A stretch of DNA of 64,000 nt from Metopolophium dirhodum (lineage: Eukaryota > Arthropoda > Insecta > Hemiptera > Aphididae), in contig NC_083566.1 of NCBI RefSeq assembly GCF_019925205.1, forward strand, positions 31,496,001-31,560,000. Reading direction: 5' to 3'. A program made the translations under genes and the position numbers. The notes beneath the pieces were generated by a model. That model was not told the origin of the DNA, made no database searches, and worked only from the letters and a program-made list of their open reading frames with translations. Shown here piece by piece: positions 50,590 to 64,000 of this stretch. The stretch's first letter is position 1. Every line of letters starts with the position of its first letter.

Positions 50590-52305
50590 TTTCTGTCATC
50601 ATCATTTGAAATCACATTGATATTATTATGATTAGAGTCTAATCATTAGACCACACTAAAGTACTGAACGTATTACTATATTATGCCATTAATCATTTTT
50701 ATCTATCAATACAGCGCACGAAACTCTGTTTAGTGTTTACCTATACACTCGTTATTACGACAAAATATTTATATATTTATTCCATCATTATTATACATTG
50801 TTAACTGTCGAGTGTGAACGGAATCCTGTACTTATAAGTTATAAAGTACAAACGCAATTTCTCTGTACCTATAGGCAACCCGCGCTTATAATTTATAATG
50901 TAACCGGTAACTCTCACAGAATGGATAATGGATAGGTAATGGATATTATATGCATACACGTATACAACAGCTGGGTGTCAAATAATTTACTAAAATCTAT
51001 ATTTTCTTCTGGATTTTTAGCTATTTTTATTTACTGACCAGTCTTTTATTGTTACCTATTTCGTCTTTAAAATAAAAATCTCCACTATGAAAACCCTATT
51101 TATAAAAATTAATCAACGTTATTTGAACTTTTTGAATTTTTGAATGATAATTAATAATTATTAATTTGAATAATAAAATAAGATATTAAATAGGTATACC
51201 TAATGGAATATAATATTACTGTACGAACGGTACTATTATTCTTACAAACTGTAAATATTTAATCAAATTTAAAAAGTCTGTCTCACAAATTGTAGTTAAT
51301 TAATTTTTACACCGTGGTTTTTTTTTCCTGGTGATGTTTTTTTCTATAATTTACCTAATTTTATAAATAGTTTTGTATGCATAATTAATGTAAATACTAA
51401 ACTTAGCCTTTTTTTTGCCCACAGTAAATATTGTTTAAACTCTAGACAGTATTTATACAAAGATTAGACACGCTCAATTCCAATTATTTGTAATACAATA
51501 TTGTCAATCTGAGTGAGCACTTTAATGTTTCTATACTGTTCATACTAATATGTGATGTTATATACTATATAGTATAATATGGTATTAAGTATACAGTATA
51601 CCACGCTATACCCATACCTTGTTATAATGCACTTATTATTCACATAATTTTAATCAATCGTTAAAATGTTGATGTATTGAATCCTTGAAAAATGAGAACT
51701 ACTTATAAAAATAATCAAGTTTATTGTGCTATAAGCTTTGCATATATTTTGTTATAAAAAATAAAGAGAATACATAACGAGCTTAATAGCTTATGTTAAA
51801 AAGTTATGTTTATTGTATTTATTATATTTTTTTATTATTATATTTATATGTATTTATAAGCTACTTTTCAAAACGGATAATCTCTTTGTAGCTATATACT
51901 TCGAGTTTTTCTAATTTAATTAATTCCTATATGTACATGTTTTTCAGCTTGAGTTCATTATTATAAATATATTTATAACATTGCATAAAAAGTTTAACAC
52001 AATGAAAATCCTTGAGAATATTAAAAAAATCATACACTATATAAAACGTTTTACATCCACTGAAAAAATACATTTTAATGAACTAAAAATTAAAATAGAC
52101 TTAAATATTTATGTATAAACGTTCATCGTGTAAATATCATTATTTTTAATAGAATTATATTAATTTAGCTCACTTGAAAATACCATGATGTTGACAACAA
52201 GATCAAAAATATAGTTAACAATAATGAATATAAATATTCAATATTAAATAGTTCCTACATTATATTAATATTTAATACTTTAATAATATAACAAGGCGTT
52301 TCTCA
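50590..52305. other. Intronic AT-rich filler
   Basis: No gene or clear repeat recognised. Confidence 0.4.
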
Positions 52306-52313
52306 CATAACGC

Positions 52314-52471
52314 CATAGGTGCAATTACGGGTGGGGGAGTTAAGCCTCCTAGTTTTTTAATCATATTTTAGTTTAAAATATTAAATTTCATTTTTTGTGT
52401 TGCTGATTCAATTTTAGACCCCCCCCCCCCCCCCCCCAATCAGACAAAATGTACCTATAGTTGCACCTATG
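52314..52471. mobile_element. 158-bp fold-back element with a C19 tract
   Basis: The ends CATAGGTGCAATTA and the complement of CATAGGTGCAACTA are inverted. A GGGTGGGGG box on the left faces a run of 19 C (52419-52437) on the right. Confidence 0.55.
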
Positions 52472-52474
52472 CAT

Positions 52475-55400
52475 ATCGCGTCGTTCCTATCATCTACACC
52501 TGCAAAATAAAATTCGGTAATCCTAGTATGACATATTCCTATATACTATTTCATAAATTAGTTATATTCCTAATCCTATAATATTACATAAACCTAGCAG
52601 TTGAAAATTCACTTATGGAAAAAAAAAATTTTAAAAACTGTAAGATTATTATTTTACTTCACCAAAAAATGTGTGGATACATGTATATGCCCTTATCTTC
52701 TCTCTTTTGGTCAAACACCGGCAAAGGGCACTGTATGGCGCGTGGAGTGTTTATAGAAACAAATTAACTATAAAACAAACCGAAAACAGTTCAATAATGT
52801 TGTCAGAAACTTGGTAGGTAATCAAAACAGACTTGTTATTTCCTAAATATATAAGGATTATAATAATATGACACCAGTTTTGTACTCAGTTCACCACTGC
52901 ATTCCCGTTTATCGTGAGAATATCATTATATGAATCCACGGTATATATATAGGTCAAGATATCCCTCGTGCCTATTGCAGGCACTACCTTTTTTATATTT
53001 ATTTATACCGATCGACAACACCACTATTGCGTGACACTGGACGGTTCGTGTACACTCTATATTACGTTGTAGGTATATTTTGCATAAATAGAATACCCAA
53101 AGTATAAAATATTGGTATGTATATATGAGACGGTCTCCTGCTGCAGCTAGTGGGTGCATGATTCATACGCATATTAGTATTTATGACCGTGATGTTTTGC
53201 AACCATATTACATTGTTTTCGCCTGTAGCCCAAAATGTTGATAATACACAATCCACAATGATGGCCATCGGATCCGCCGTCAGCTGCCGATGGGGGTCTT
53301 CTCTCCTACGACTTACGAATGTGCACAACTCGCGTTCGTCCCACGAGCGCATCTCTCGCTTCCTACGAACGATTGTTATTACTTATTACACATATTATTA
53401 TTATTATACACGTTTGTAACGCATTCCAATTCATTGGCCGTTTCGTCATAATAAATAATATAATATACACACTCGTGAATCATCGTCGGATCATGGTCCA
53501 TATAGATCCACATCATCGTATATTATTTGTATAATATAATACATTATGATCATACGCCGCACTATATGTTATGGCTTTCACTCGGTACAGACGTGCACTT
53601 CGAAACGGGTTGAAATCGAATCTATCCGAAACATGCACGTATTAGCAACTTATATCATCATATCAACTCGTAATGAAACGAGGTTCGTTAAAATAACATA
53701 TTATTATGCATTTATGCGTGTATATTATTATTATTATTTGGGTATAGATATAGGTACATTAGACACTCGCGATTTTGCAAAACGTAGTCGACTAGTTACG
53801 AGACTATAATATTATTATTCAACTGAAAATACGCTGAGATGTCCGTTAACTCAAAAGTAAAGTAGAATTGGATTGTAAAATAAAAAATTGGACTTACCAT
53901 ATATCATGAAAAGAAAAACATAATAATTTAAATATGCTTTATTAGAATAGTAGAATAATAATTGCAAATGCCCAGAAATATTTACTAGGTATAACAAAGT
54001 TATGAGTATTAAAAAGTTAAACATCTAATGATATAATTACTTAATTAAAGACTTAACAAATTACATCTATAATATGAATTCCCATGTAACTAAAATCTAA
54101 ATAGACATTACCTATATATATTATTATCTAATAGAAAACGTAAGACCTATTTAACGTGATATTAACTTTCGTTATAATTCAACATTTACATAATAAGTTA
54201 ATATAATCGTACATAAATATTGTTAAAATTCCAGTTTTATTTGATTTTTTATTTAGACATGTTTAGTAATTTTGTCTTCATAAATTAAATGATAATACTT
54301 TATACGTACATAATATTATATTATAATTGTATCGTGTTCGTACGACATTATTCTTTCACGAGTTTATAGTAGCAGACTCGGAAACATTTATTTTAGAATT
54401 ACAGAACTGTATTAATTGTTATCGTATAACCTATAACCTAACCTAACCTACTAACACGATTGTTATTTTCCTACTGCACTCCGTAAATGTGTATTACTAA
54501 AATATAGAGACAATATAGTTTTTGTAAAATTGTATTTAAAGCTCCAATTGTAGATAAAGTATTCTGAAACTATTGAGATTGTAAATACTAGTTTAAAATA
54601 AACGATTTCTTTACAGACTGCAAAATGATACAATATATTAATACATTATTATCGTTGTGTATTATAATAGTAGATACAAAAAAAAAACATTATCATACGA
54701 CGTTATAATTAAATATTTTTTTTTTTTATTTGAGTTTCGTAATTTTCATCTACACAATAGTATTTCGGTGGACAAATATAATAGGCTAAAAGAAAAAAAG
54801 CCGTGTAATATTAGTATATCATTATACTATAATCATTGATTATACATAGATTGTATGATAATCTATATACTATGTATTATAATCAATGCTATAATGCATT
54901 AATATATATTATATAGGTACCCGTGTTAAAATATAGAGGCTTTAACGCATAAACGCGACACTGATAATATTTTCAAAGGTTGCGGGTAAAATAACAATTA
55001 TTATCAAATAATAATGATAATTACGTATAATACACGATGTATTTAATACATAAATTACAATACTCCGAGTGACCAAGTGTGACATAATTTTATATAATCG
55101 CATAATATGCATAAAATAGTATAATCTAAAAAAAAAACATAATAATATTATAACATCACTCGGTCGGGGGGAACCTGGCCTGATATATGTTGTATATTAT
55201 ATTATTATTATTATTATTATTTAGCGGATGTTGTGTTGCAAAGGTGAAGGTCGATTACACTGTTCACACACGCGAACACTTTTTTTTTTATTGGTGGCGT
55301 CTTCTATTATAGCTCGCCGTGGTACCCATCATCGCACGATGCACACTGCATCACAGTCTCACAACTTTCCCCGATATTTATTTCCCGACATTTTTACGCA

Positions 55401-58400
55401 TAACTCCTCGCTTGCGATGTCGTCGTTGCGCAACTATAAAAATTATAATATAATATTATTACACGCGCGTATAATACCCGGCCATCTCCCATATACCGGC
55501 TACAGACCTGCCTTCCTGTACAATATTATTATGTTTAGTATAATAATATAATATATTAAAATGTTATACAGGTAATAATAATATATCCGCGGAGAAGACG
55601 CGATAACCGACGAATCCGGTTGTTACGACGCGCACACTGTGTTCGGACACTCGACGATAATAATAGATGAATAATATTATTATTCATATTATAATATATT
55701 ATATACCTATGCCCATCGATCATCGGGCGACGATGCGCCGCCGTATATATTACACCTATCTATACCTATAAGTTTCGATTAAATAATAATAATGATTACG
55801 TTTATTATGTTTTTTTTTTATCTTCTCTTATTTTTCCTTGTATAAGTCATCGTATTGATGTATATTATTATTATTATGGCATCGGCATGGAAATATAAAT
55901 TATAAATTTGCCATTATAGAATAAACGAGAAATTTTTATATGCGCATGTATAATATAGTAATAATAATATATATTTTGTAAGTAGAATAATTTATTGGTG
56001 GTGAATGATGAGTACCTACGTATATCCACATAGATTTTGAATTCCGAATTATTGAAATTATTGGTCTTGAACTTTCACACGTAGACTAAATTGAAAAATG
56101 ATGTAAGTTTTTGCCTTGTAACTAAATCACGAATTTCAGTAAAATATGGGGAAATACCTATACATACCATAAACTAATAATAACGATTTGTTTGTATTAA
56201 CTGTCAGAAAATCCATCAGACAGTAAAGACTTATATTCTGTAATACTTACGATATTCGATATTAAAAAATAAAAATATAATCTTCTCCGTATTGTAATAT
56301 TGTATAATATATCGATGCCGATAATTTGAATTTTGAATATCACTATGTTGAATAACTATAATTTTCAATCCCGAGAACTATACAATTAGGTATTACTGTA
56401 TTAGTACCTATTAATTATTATCGGCTTGAATAGGTATTCATATAATATTATTATTTTATGATTTGAAATAGAATTTGAATACAAATAATAAAAATATTTT
56501 TTGATTATCGAAACTATTCGAAACATTAAAAATAAAACAAGGTGTTGAAAATTTATAACGCGTCAACTAGAACCAAATATTGGTAAATTTTATCTAAAGA
56601 AATATAGAGAACATAGCTACTATATAACTTGTTTCTATATAGTTTAACATGACATATGACCTATGGTTATAATAGATCATATTATTATTATGTTAACTAA
56701 ACTTATAAAATAATCATAAATCATTGTGTACGAATTAAAAATCGACCGATTTGATCCATATTCAGTCACGTTTAACGCCCGCACCTACATAATATAATTT
56801 GCATAATGCGACCGATACTATTTTCAATCGACTATCAACTCATATAGAAATGAAAACGATATCGTATGTAGAACGATTATATTAAAATATTTCATAATAC
56901 TTCCCAACTTGTTTTGTTGCTTAAATATAGTATATACATATACATAGGTATTACTTATATGATACCTACATAATATTATGTATTGTAAATCAAATTATTT
57001 GATACAATTTAATAACAACAAATTATGTTACTAAACGTGTTTAATGCGTTTATAACAAAAGATATTTAAAGACAATATTCAAATTCGAAATAAACATAAT
57101 CTTATCCCAACATCTATTTGTATAGATTGAATGTTGAATGTCCGCTGTAATAATATTATTCAAATGTATACACGTACAGGTGTAAATGCAGAAAATATTT
57201 TAGCCCCTATGAGTACCCTATAATATATACATAATAATATAGTAAGATCGGTTGACACAAATATTTAATTATATACGATTTTGCAACAAATAATATTATA
57301 TATTATATTATACACTACATATTTACTACCTACTTAGAAGATATGGTATTGTATTTACATTTGCAGTATGTCTTTCATATTATATAAATCTAAGTAGAAT
57401 GAATAAAATTGTATAAAAACAGTTAACCGATTTCTGGGTTCAATTTGTTTTCATATAATGGGACCAATTATTTTTATGCTAGTAGTAGGTATTATTTATT
57501 TTCAATATTTCAATCAAATATTGATAAAGATACCCAAGTCTTACATTTTCACTACAAAAAAATACACAATTTGAGTAAAATATTTAAATATATCCCATCC
57601 AATGAATATCCCGAATCTTGTTATACATGAAAAATGGAAATTATAATAGATTTCATGAAGTCACGAATAAGAGTCTTACTTACACGATATACAATCTGAT
57701 AAATACTTCGATTTCCTTTCTCTTAACAGTATTAACGAATCCATAAAGTTCAAGAATTCGTGTAAGTCAATATGTATTCATGTATAATGTTACATTAGGT
57801 TCTTACGAAGTCAATACACAAGGCGGTATAGGTACCTATCTAAATGTTTAATACATCTTAAACTGAATCTAGATCGGTACCTACCAAGTTTAATGGATGT
57901 TATCTGCAGTGTTATCTATTCATATATGAAACATTTCCTATTGTATTCACATTCACAATGACGGGTTCATACCTACCAAAGCATAACCTCATTATGCTCT
58001 GATGAGTTTTAATAACAAATTACTCATTTTTTGATTGAGAAATCATTTTTGCATTATTATAATTTAATCAAAGTATGTGTAATGCGTGTATCGTAAATGT
58101 GGCATAGCAAAGTCGATAAGCTACAAAACATATATTTCGTAAATCGTAAGTTACCGAAAATGTCATTGCTCGTATTATTTTGTAAGTTTAAAAACTATTG
58201 AAATAATAATATCATAGATGTTCATGTTTTGGCGTTTTGTTTGTATACATGGTTAAAAGCAATTTGTAGTAAACTGAATTCGTGTTTAGCACAATATGTA
58301 TAAATTCAGACATAAAGAAAAAATAAACAGTATAATATAGTAACGATAATATAATATATTACCTACCTATACATAGCTGTTATTATTTCATCACAAAATA

Positions 58401-61350
58401 TTATCCATTATGTTATATAGTTTTCCCTTAACCATACCGTGTTTTTAACGAAAAAAACTGATGATTTTTTATTTACCTTTAAATTCTGATAATATAACAA
58501 TTTGATTTTCAATTAATTTTTTTCACTTTCCGGGTATTATTTATTTTTTTAAATAACCCCATCCACTCGGTAGTTTATGTGATATCAAAGTAAACATTCC
58601 GGAAAAAATTTTTTCACGTTCCCGGCCAATTAGATAGAAATAATATAGTAATAAAGTAATAGTAATAACAAAAAAAAAAACAGTTGTGCGATTACTCGAC
58701 GCGTGTTAGTTGAAAATACAATGATTCTACAAAGTCAACCGACCCGGAACGTGATATATTTTCTTCTTTTTGATGGCGGCGCGCACGTGTGTGTATATTA
58801 TATATTATGCTCTCCACTACGTTCGCGACGATGAATACAATTCTTACCAATTATCGTTTTACCCGTCTCGCTATTGTTTGACGGAGGTAAATGTGACATC
58901 ACTGAAACGTGCACGTGTACCTACGTCGTCGTTTTCTGTTGAAAAAGTGTTGTTTATATGGTTTTTTTTTTCAATTTGTTTTTTATTAACTCATTTTAAC
59001 ACTATACGTCGCAATAATAATCATATATAAGTGGGTAGGAGAGACCGGTCTTATGTGGCATACAGGGGAAATATGATATTATGACACACCGCGGTGTTTT
59101 GACCGGAAATATTGTTAAGTATTTAGTCACCAAAGCTAGGTATTCCTTGTACAGTTGTACATGCGTTTTAAGGCCCTAGATATCATTAAACATCGATGGC
59201 TTATATGTATCTATTATAAAAGAAATGATAAATAAGTCATTTTTGAGAAATTGATTTTTTTTTATCATTTTATTAAACTAATTTTCTAATATAGGTAATA
59301 ATTATTTAATTTAACTTTTTCACGATTTTGAGAACAAAATATGTAAGCTGTGCTAATCTAACTCTAAAATAAACCTCCCTACTGGCGTAGTAATTAAATA
59401 AAAAAATAATTGAATACAACTTTTATATTATCGAGCAATATATAGGTGACATACTGACATCAATGGAAATTATTTTATTATTTACACTGATTTAAATTTT
59501 AAAGTGATTTTAGTTTTTCATTTACTAATTTTCTAATTTTAGGGGAGCTTCAACTCCTTTACTCGAGGTTAAACAATAGTTTAATTAACTTTTGTTTAAT
59601 TTAACGCACATTTAATTGTCGAATTAACATCCTATGCTTCAATAGCCATTAGTGACTTTTGTTCATTTTTAAATTTAGGATTAATTGGTTTACGCGTGTT
59701 AAAATTTAAAACATAATGTACAGTTTTTTTTTTCGTTGACAAAATAATAATACGACGTGTCCTTTAAATGGCTTAATCATACATTCTTATATTATCGTGT
59801 TTAATTATTGGTTGGGTGTAAGTTAACTATTATTTTCTCATTTATTAATCGATCAACCACGGTGAATTCCAAAATATCGATTTCGCTCAACGCCCTGCAA
59901 TCCTTCGTTCTATATAATATGTATAATATAATGTTATTTTTATTGTACATTTTCTTCAAACATATTATACCTACACTATTCCCGAACAAAAGACACGCAC
60001 CCGTGTATTTGGTGTTTAATATATTATTATATAGCTGGAAATCCATCCATGAAAACTGGAACTCACAATGAGGTAATCATAAAACATGATGGACACATTC
60101 GATTTACTTCGACAGTCAATAGTATAATATCGTGGTGTATTTATATATATATAATAATATGTTATCCGCAGTGTTCGCCGTACAAATCGAATCGGAAGTC
60201 GCGTTCGTATATACGGACAGTGTCTACTATTGTGGATTAAAGCGGTTTCACCATTTCGAGAATTGATGTTATATTACATTACAATAATGGTCTTATCATC
60301 CCTTTTCCGGTATTGTATTTTCCGATTGTCATTGACGTCGTGGTGAACAGATATATTATACGTAAACGCTAAACAGTATTTACCGGAGTACTGAATTGCC
60401 GAAATCAATGATAGGTAATACATAATAATAATATATATAAACGTTAATAGTAAAGTGTGTTTAAAGTACCTATTTTTTGACACAATAACTATAAACTATC
60501 GGCGTGTTACTGCAATAATAGTTATTGTGTTATAAAAAAGGTACCTAATAGGTTTTATTCGTTTAAAAAATCAAACACTTAACCTGTACGACACTAATAA
60601 AGTGTAATGCATAATAGTACATACGTTTTAATCTTAATTTTTGTTCTGTTTGAACATTAACTGCGTTTTATCAGTCTAGACTTATTCACTTTCATAAAAA
60701 TCTTGCTTATAGTGCGCTTACATACATTATACATCATCTAATAACGACGTACGAAATAATATTGAATGTATTTCTTATGAAAGTCAATCTTGAGTAATTT
60801 TTTATGCGCAATGTGCACGATGAAGTCCCATTAATTATTATGTATTGGTATAGACAGTTTCAAAACGAATATAGACAATTACTCTACAAATTTCGATATA
60901 CCTAAATACGTCTCGATATATTTACCCGTCATATTTCTATAAAACTTTGAAACCATGTGTCAATAAAGTGTTTAACCTATAAAATACACGATATTTTTTA
61001 TACCATAATAAACTCACTCGTGGTAGTCAATTTGGTAAATGATGTTCAGTGCACATAATATATAATTCAAAATATTTTCTAAAACCCAATTTGCGGACAT
61101 AGACAAACAAGGAAAAAAAATTAAGAACATGAAATATCACAAATGTGAATAACGGTATATGTACTGCAGGTATGAGGTTCATTAGTACGAAATTAACCAG
61201 GAGTAAATCATTGTTGTAGATACCATGTAAATAAAATAAAATATGTATAGCCATTGAATACGTATAATATAAAAATGTCGTTATTAATAAATATTCAAAA
61301 CGAGAAGAGCGTAATAATAATATATACATTATAAACTATAATATACGTAG
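52475..61350. other. Intronic AT-rich filler with GC-richer patches
   Basis: Patches at 53060-53420, 55140-55760 and 58680-59110 are richer in CG and hold several overlapping open frames on both strands, none recognisable. (ATT)n microsatellite at 55199-55223. Short (CCTAA)3 run at 54436-54451. Confidence 0.35.
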
Positions 61351-61355
61351 TATAT

Positions 61356-61885
61356 TAGATTCTGAGCAGAGCGAGGGAGCTAGTGGTTTTACAATGGTGT
61401 TTAGTTTATTTTTTTTATTTTTTATTTTTTTATCCTATATACAAAATTTCCACCAGAAGGAGTGCTTCGATTTCAACATATATTATATTATCTTTTAGCA
61501 AATTGGATCAAGATGGTACTTTAGAGAGGTAATTTTCTCAATAGTTATTTAATGCCACGGCAAAAACCACCGGCAAATAACAAAAAACCGTTAAAAATGG
61601 GATTTTAATTTCTAACGCTTTGTTTATCACCATAGTAACGACTAAAAATAAAAATAAAATAACGATTTTAGTTATTTTGTTGTAATTTATAATAATAATT
61701 CAACATACAGACTATTATAAAATATAATAACAATATCAAATATCCAGACTGACAAACCGTCTCCGCTCAGAATCGTTTTTCGTATACAATGATATGATAT
61801 CATTGAACTCAAATTTAATACAATCCATTATACAGTGACCCACTTGTAACCTACTGTACAGCAGAGCGACATCCACTTACCCGCT
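61356..61885 (+). repeat. R1 family copy with both ends
   Basis: Starts TTAGATTCTGAGCAGAGCGA and ends with the inverted CCGCTCAGAATCG box, the AATGATAT..ATATCATT palindrome and the CCCACTTGTAACCTACTGTA tail at about 61845. It is the shortest copy with both termini (530 bp), located 0.7 kb upstream of the start exon. Confidence 0.6.
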
Positions 61886-62029
61886 TTTATTATTATATTA
61901 TACGAAGTGAAGAGTTCATATACTTTGGTTGTAATTAACTATGTTTACAAAATATATAATATAAAGCATACAGCTGGTAGGTATTATTATTGTAGTTGTT
62001 GCATAACGAGCACTTTTGAAGTGTGCAGC

Positions 62030-62320
62030 ATTGTCCGTGGGAAAACAAAAACTCCGGGAAAAACAAAACGCACACACACACATATTACATATATAAATCT
62101 ATTACCTTACGCGTCGGACTCATCGGAGGTGTTTTTCCCCCTCGGTACCTCCGGTGGAGTTGTTTCCCCTACCTGCAGTGGCGGCGTGGCGGTGGCGACA
62201 AACGCGGCGAACGCCACTGCGGCGTGTCAACCGAGCGACAGTCCCGAATAGTGTCGTCGATGTATACCTACAAACACGCAGGACGTGCCGTCACCGCGTT
62301 TTGAGACCATCGATACAATT
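62030..62320 (+). promoter_or_regulatory. CpG-rich stretch upstream of the start exon
   Basis: GC-rich sequence (GGCGGCGTGGCGGTGGCGAC and similar) 230-520 bp before exon 62550. Three plus frames are open across it because stops are rare, none convincing. It could be an alternative promoter or untranslated exon, but no good donor was found. Confidence 0.25.
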
Positions 62321-62549
62321 TTATTATTCAAATTATTTATTATTACGAAACGGTTTTTTTTTTTGTTTTTCGTTTGCAGCCGCCGAGTTAAATTCACATA
62401 TTATTATATTTTATCAATTTATTGTCATCGTATTATTATTATTATCATCCCTCGCCTTACATAATATTTTGTTAACGGGTTGCATTTGCGGCGCAAGTAG
62501 TATCATGGATGACCGTCATGTCTAAAAGAACCGTGTTTGTGTTTTACAG

Positions 62550-62621
62550 CGGATTTCCACACAAATGACAAGATGAAACGCAATTGGATCACAACGGATC
62601 GATTGTGGTGCCTGTTCCTGA
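62550..62621 (+). CDS. Start-codon exon of a secreted or membrane protein (partial gene)
   Basis: Acceptor TGTGTTTTACAG ends at 62549 and donor GTGAGT starts at 62622. The exon has 23 nt of 5'UTR, then ATG at 62573 and 16 codons (MKRNWITTDRLWCLFL), ending in phase 1. A basic N-terminus followed by the start of a hydrophobic run suggests the beginning of a signal peptide completed in the next exon. A signal-peptide exon ending in phase 1 is common in immunoglobulin-superfamily and other modular extracellular proteins, but the family cannot be named from 16 residues. A four-codon upstream frame (ATG ACA AGA TGA, 62565-62576) overlaps the main ATG by its stop. The remaining exons lie past 64000. 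Confidence 0.55.
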
Positions 62622-64000
62622 GTGAGTACCAAACACTATATTTTCTTTTATTATATTATTATTTATTAAACATGATTTTTCATTACCTGCCTACGTTGAT
62701 TCATTGAACACTACATTATAATAGAATAGGATTTTATCATATGAGCTGAAATTGTGAGTTCGTACGTTTACATAATTTTCTACATTCGCATAATGGTTAT
62801 AAACAATAAAATTAGAACATCATACCTATATTGTATAGTAATTGTATTATATAAAACTGTAGTTTATAACAGTTGTACATTTACTACTACAGGTACATCC
62901 TATTTAGGTACCTACCTATTTATTTTTGATTTGAAATAAATGGCTTTAGCGATTATTGACTAATTACATAATGCCTAAATTATAAAAAGCTATAAAAGCT
63001 GTATTATAAATGATATAATATACCTACTGTTAACACCTATATAATATTAATATATTTAATAGTGCGTTTTAAGCAGTATTATAATTATTAAAATAACATT
63101 CAAACCAATTTAAAATGATCTCATTTGAATAATCAAAAATAATGTATTATCATTTTAATATAATATACAATTATTGAATTATATGTATTATGTAAAAGCC
63201 AATGGCCAATGATAATGGCAATAAAATTAGGAAAAATAGGAATACGTTTCAAAACCAAAAACTGTTAACAAATAATACCATAATAACAAATTATGATAAA
63301 TTATAATTATTTAATTATGAATTTAATGATTTAAAAAGACATGCAGTAGTAAAATAAATTCCAGAATAGATGCAACAATGCATGGCATATTGGCGTTCAA
63401 AGCCCCATCGTCGTCAGTGATTAAGTATTTAAGTGACGTATGATAGGTGTAATATTATGTGAAACATATTTCTAGAGCATTTTAATCATATCCATAATGT
63501 ACGCAACTGATTGCACCTATTGAGCCTATCAACATGGAATATATAATATAGATTATAATAATTATTAGAGAATAGTATAATAGCCATTGAAAGTTTGATA
63601 GTAGATTTACAATATTAAAAATATTATTAATACGGTAAATAATAAACAAACATAATATTATCGCGTTTAATGCTTAAGTATAGTTACGTATGAATACTAT
63701 TGAAATATTCCTGAATATACCCTTCTACGGAGGAGTATGTTTTAATTAAACTAAAATATTGTTTAACCATATACAGCTACCAAAATTTGCTTTGTCAGAC
63801 TAAATATTTACCGCTAGTGATCAATCTATTATGACGTTTACTGTGGGCTGTTTCAACTTTCCAAACAGATTAAGATATTGTTGTTTATTTTTTTCCATAA
63901 ATACCATTTCATTGTGCAAATAAAAAAAATTAAAAAGTTACTAATTGTTTAAATGTTATATTTTTTTCTTCAAAAATGGATGCATTGAACGCTTTGAGTT
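62622..64000 (+). other. Intron following the start exon
   Basis: AT-rich, begins with GTGAGT, and no further exon is recognised before the window ends. Confidence 0.4.

Noticed and set aside
53062..53419. Overlapping open frames on both strands, with a GTAAGT on minus near 53312
   Set aside because: Several frames are open at once in a GC-richer patch and none looks conserved or recognisable.
61027..61329. 100-codon hydrophobic minus frame resembling a receptor fragment
   Set aside because: Random AT-rich DNA encodes Phe/Leu/Ile/Tyr runs, and one or two frames of this length are expected by chance in 64 kb. No family motif or splice partners.
62154..62525. Ala/Val-rich open frames upstream of the start exon
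   Set aside because: All plus frames are open because the stretch is GC-rich; no donor or family supports coding.
1..64000. CRISPR arrays, bacterial operons, integrated viral genes
   Set aside because: No direct-repeat/spacer structure, no prokaryotic gene layout and no recognisable viral protein was seen on either strand.

Overview
The window looks like nuclear DNA of an aphid (Hemiptera: Aphididae). It is very AT-rich, full of TAGGTACCTA and AATAATATTATAAT strings, dense in small DNA-transposon and SINE relics, and holds no operon-like or long intronless genes. The species cannot be fixed from this sequence alone. Most open frames longer than 60 codons here are chance products of low-complexity DNA. 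The real coding content consists of short spliced exons.

Two genes can be supported. (1) Minus strand, 16939 down to 6130: five exons with compatible phases and good GT/AG boundaries encode a protein of about 253 residues containing a SAM (sterile alpha motif) domain of the SAMD15-like kind. The SAM fold is split over three exons (15754-15892, 14877-14975 and the GC-rich last exon 6130-6561). The 8.3-kb fourth intron is packed with transposon relics, and a 1.2-kb inverted-repeat element lies about 30 bp upstream of the proposed start codon. (2) Plus strand: a CpG-rich promoter/5'UTR region (about 39270-39925) ends in a GTAAGT donor. A 22.6-kb intron would follow, then a 72-bp exon (62550-62621) carrying the start codon and a signal-peptide-like N-terminus, ending in phase 1. 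The rest of this gene lies beyond the window. Linking the promoter to that exon is inference.

Layout. 1-2440: repeat family R1 and AT-rich filler. 2453-2650: two GC-rich hairpin units in tandem. 4660-5480: 'GGCGCAGTT' repeats interrupted by a retroposon-like tail. 5690-5896: hAT-like end. 6130-16939: SAM gene with MITEs at 7332-7509 and 8111-8532, a SINE at 11669-11925 and R1 copies. 16970-18145: TIR element. 19000-19890: element with inverted arrays of CGGCGAA. 21662-22698: hAT-like element. 22.8-34 kb: mostly featureless, with a candidate minus exon near 25 kb, a poly(A) retroposon at 26.1 kb, retroposon tails near 28.8 kb and a fold-back element at 33.2 kb. 34.5, 37.2 and 39.3-39.9 kb: CpG-rich or promoter-like patches. 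39.9-62.5 kb: the long intron, with small MITEs, a tRNA-derived SINE at 50305 and an R1 copy at 61356.

No rRNA, tRNA gene, CRISPR array or bacterial feature was seen. The most interesting items are the previously hidden SAM gene, the inverted-array element at 19 kb, the paired GC-rich hairpins at 2.5 kb with a compensatory base change, and the R1 family whose end carries a ready-made splice acceptor.
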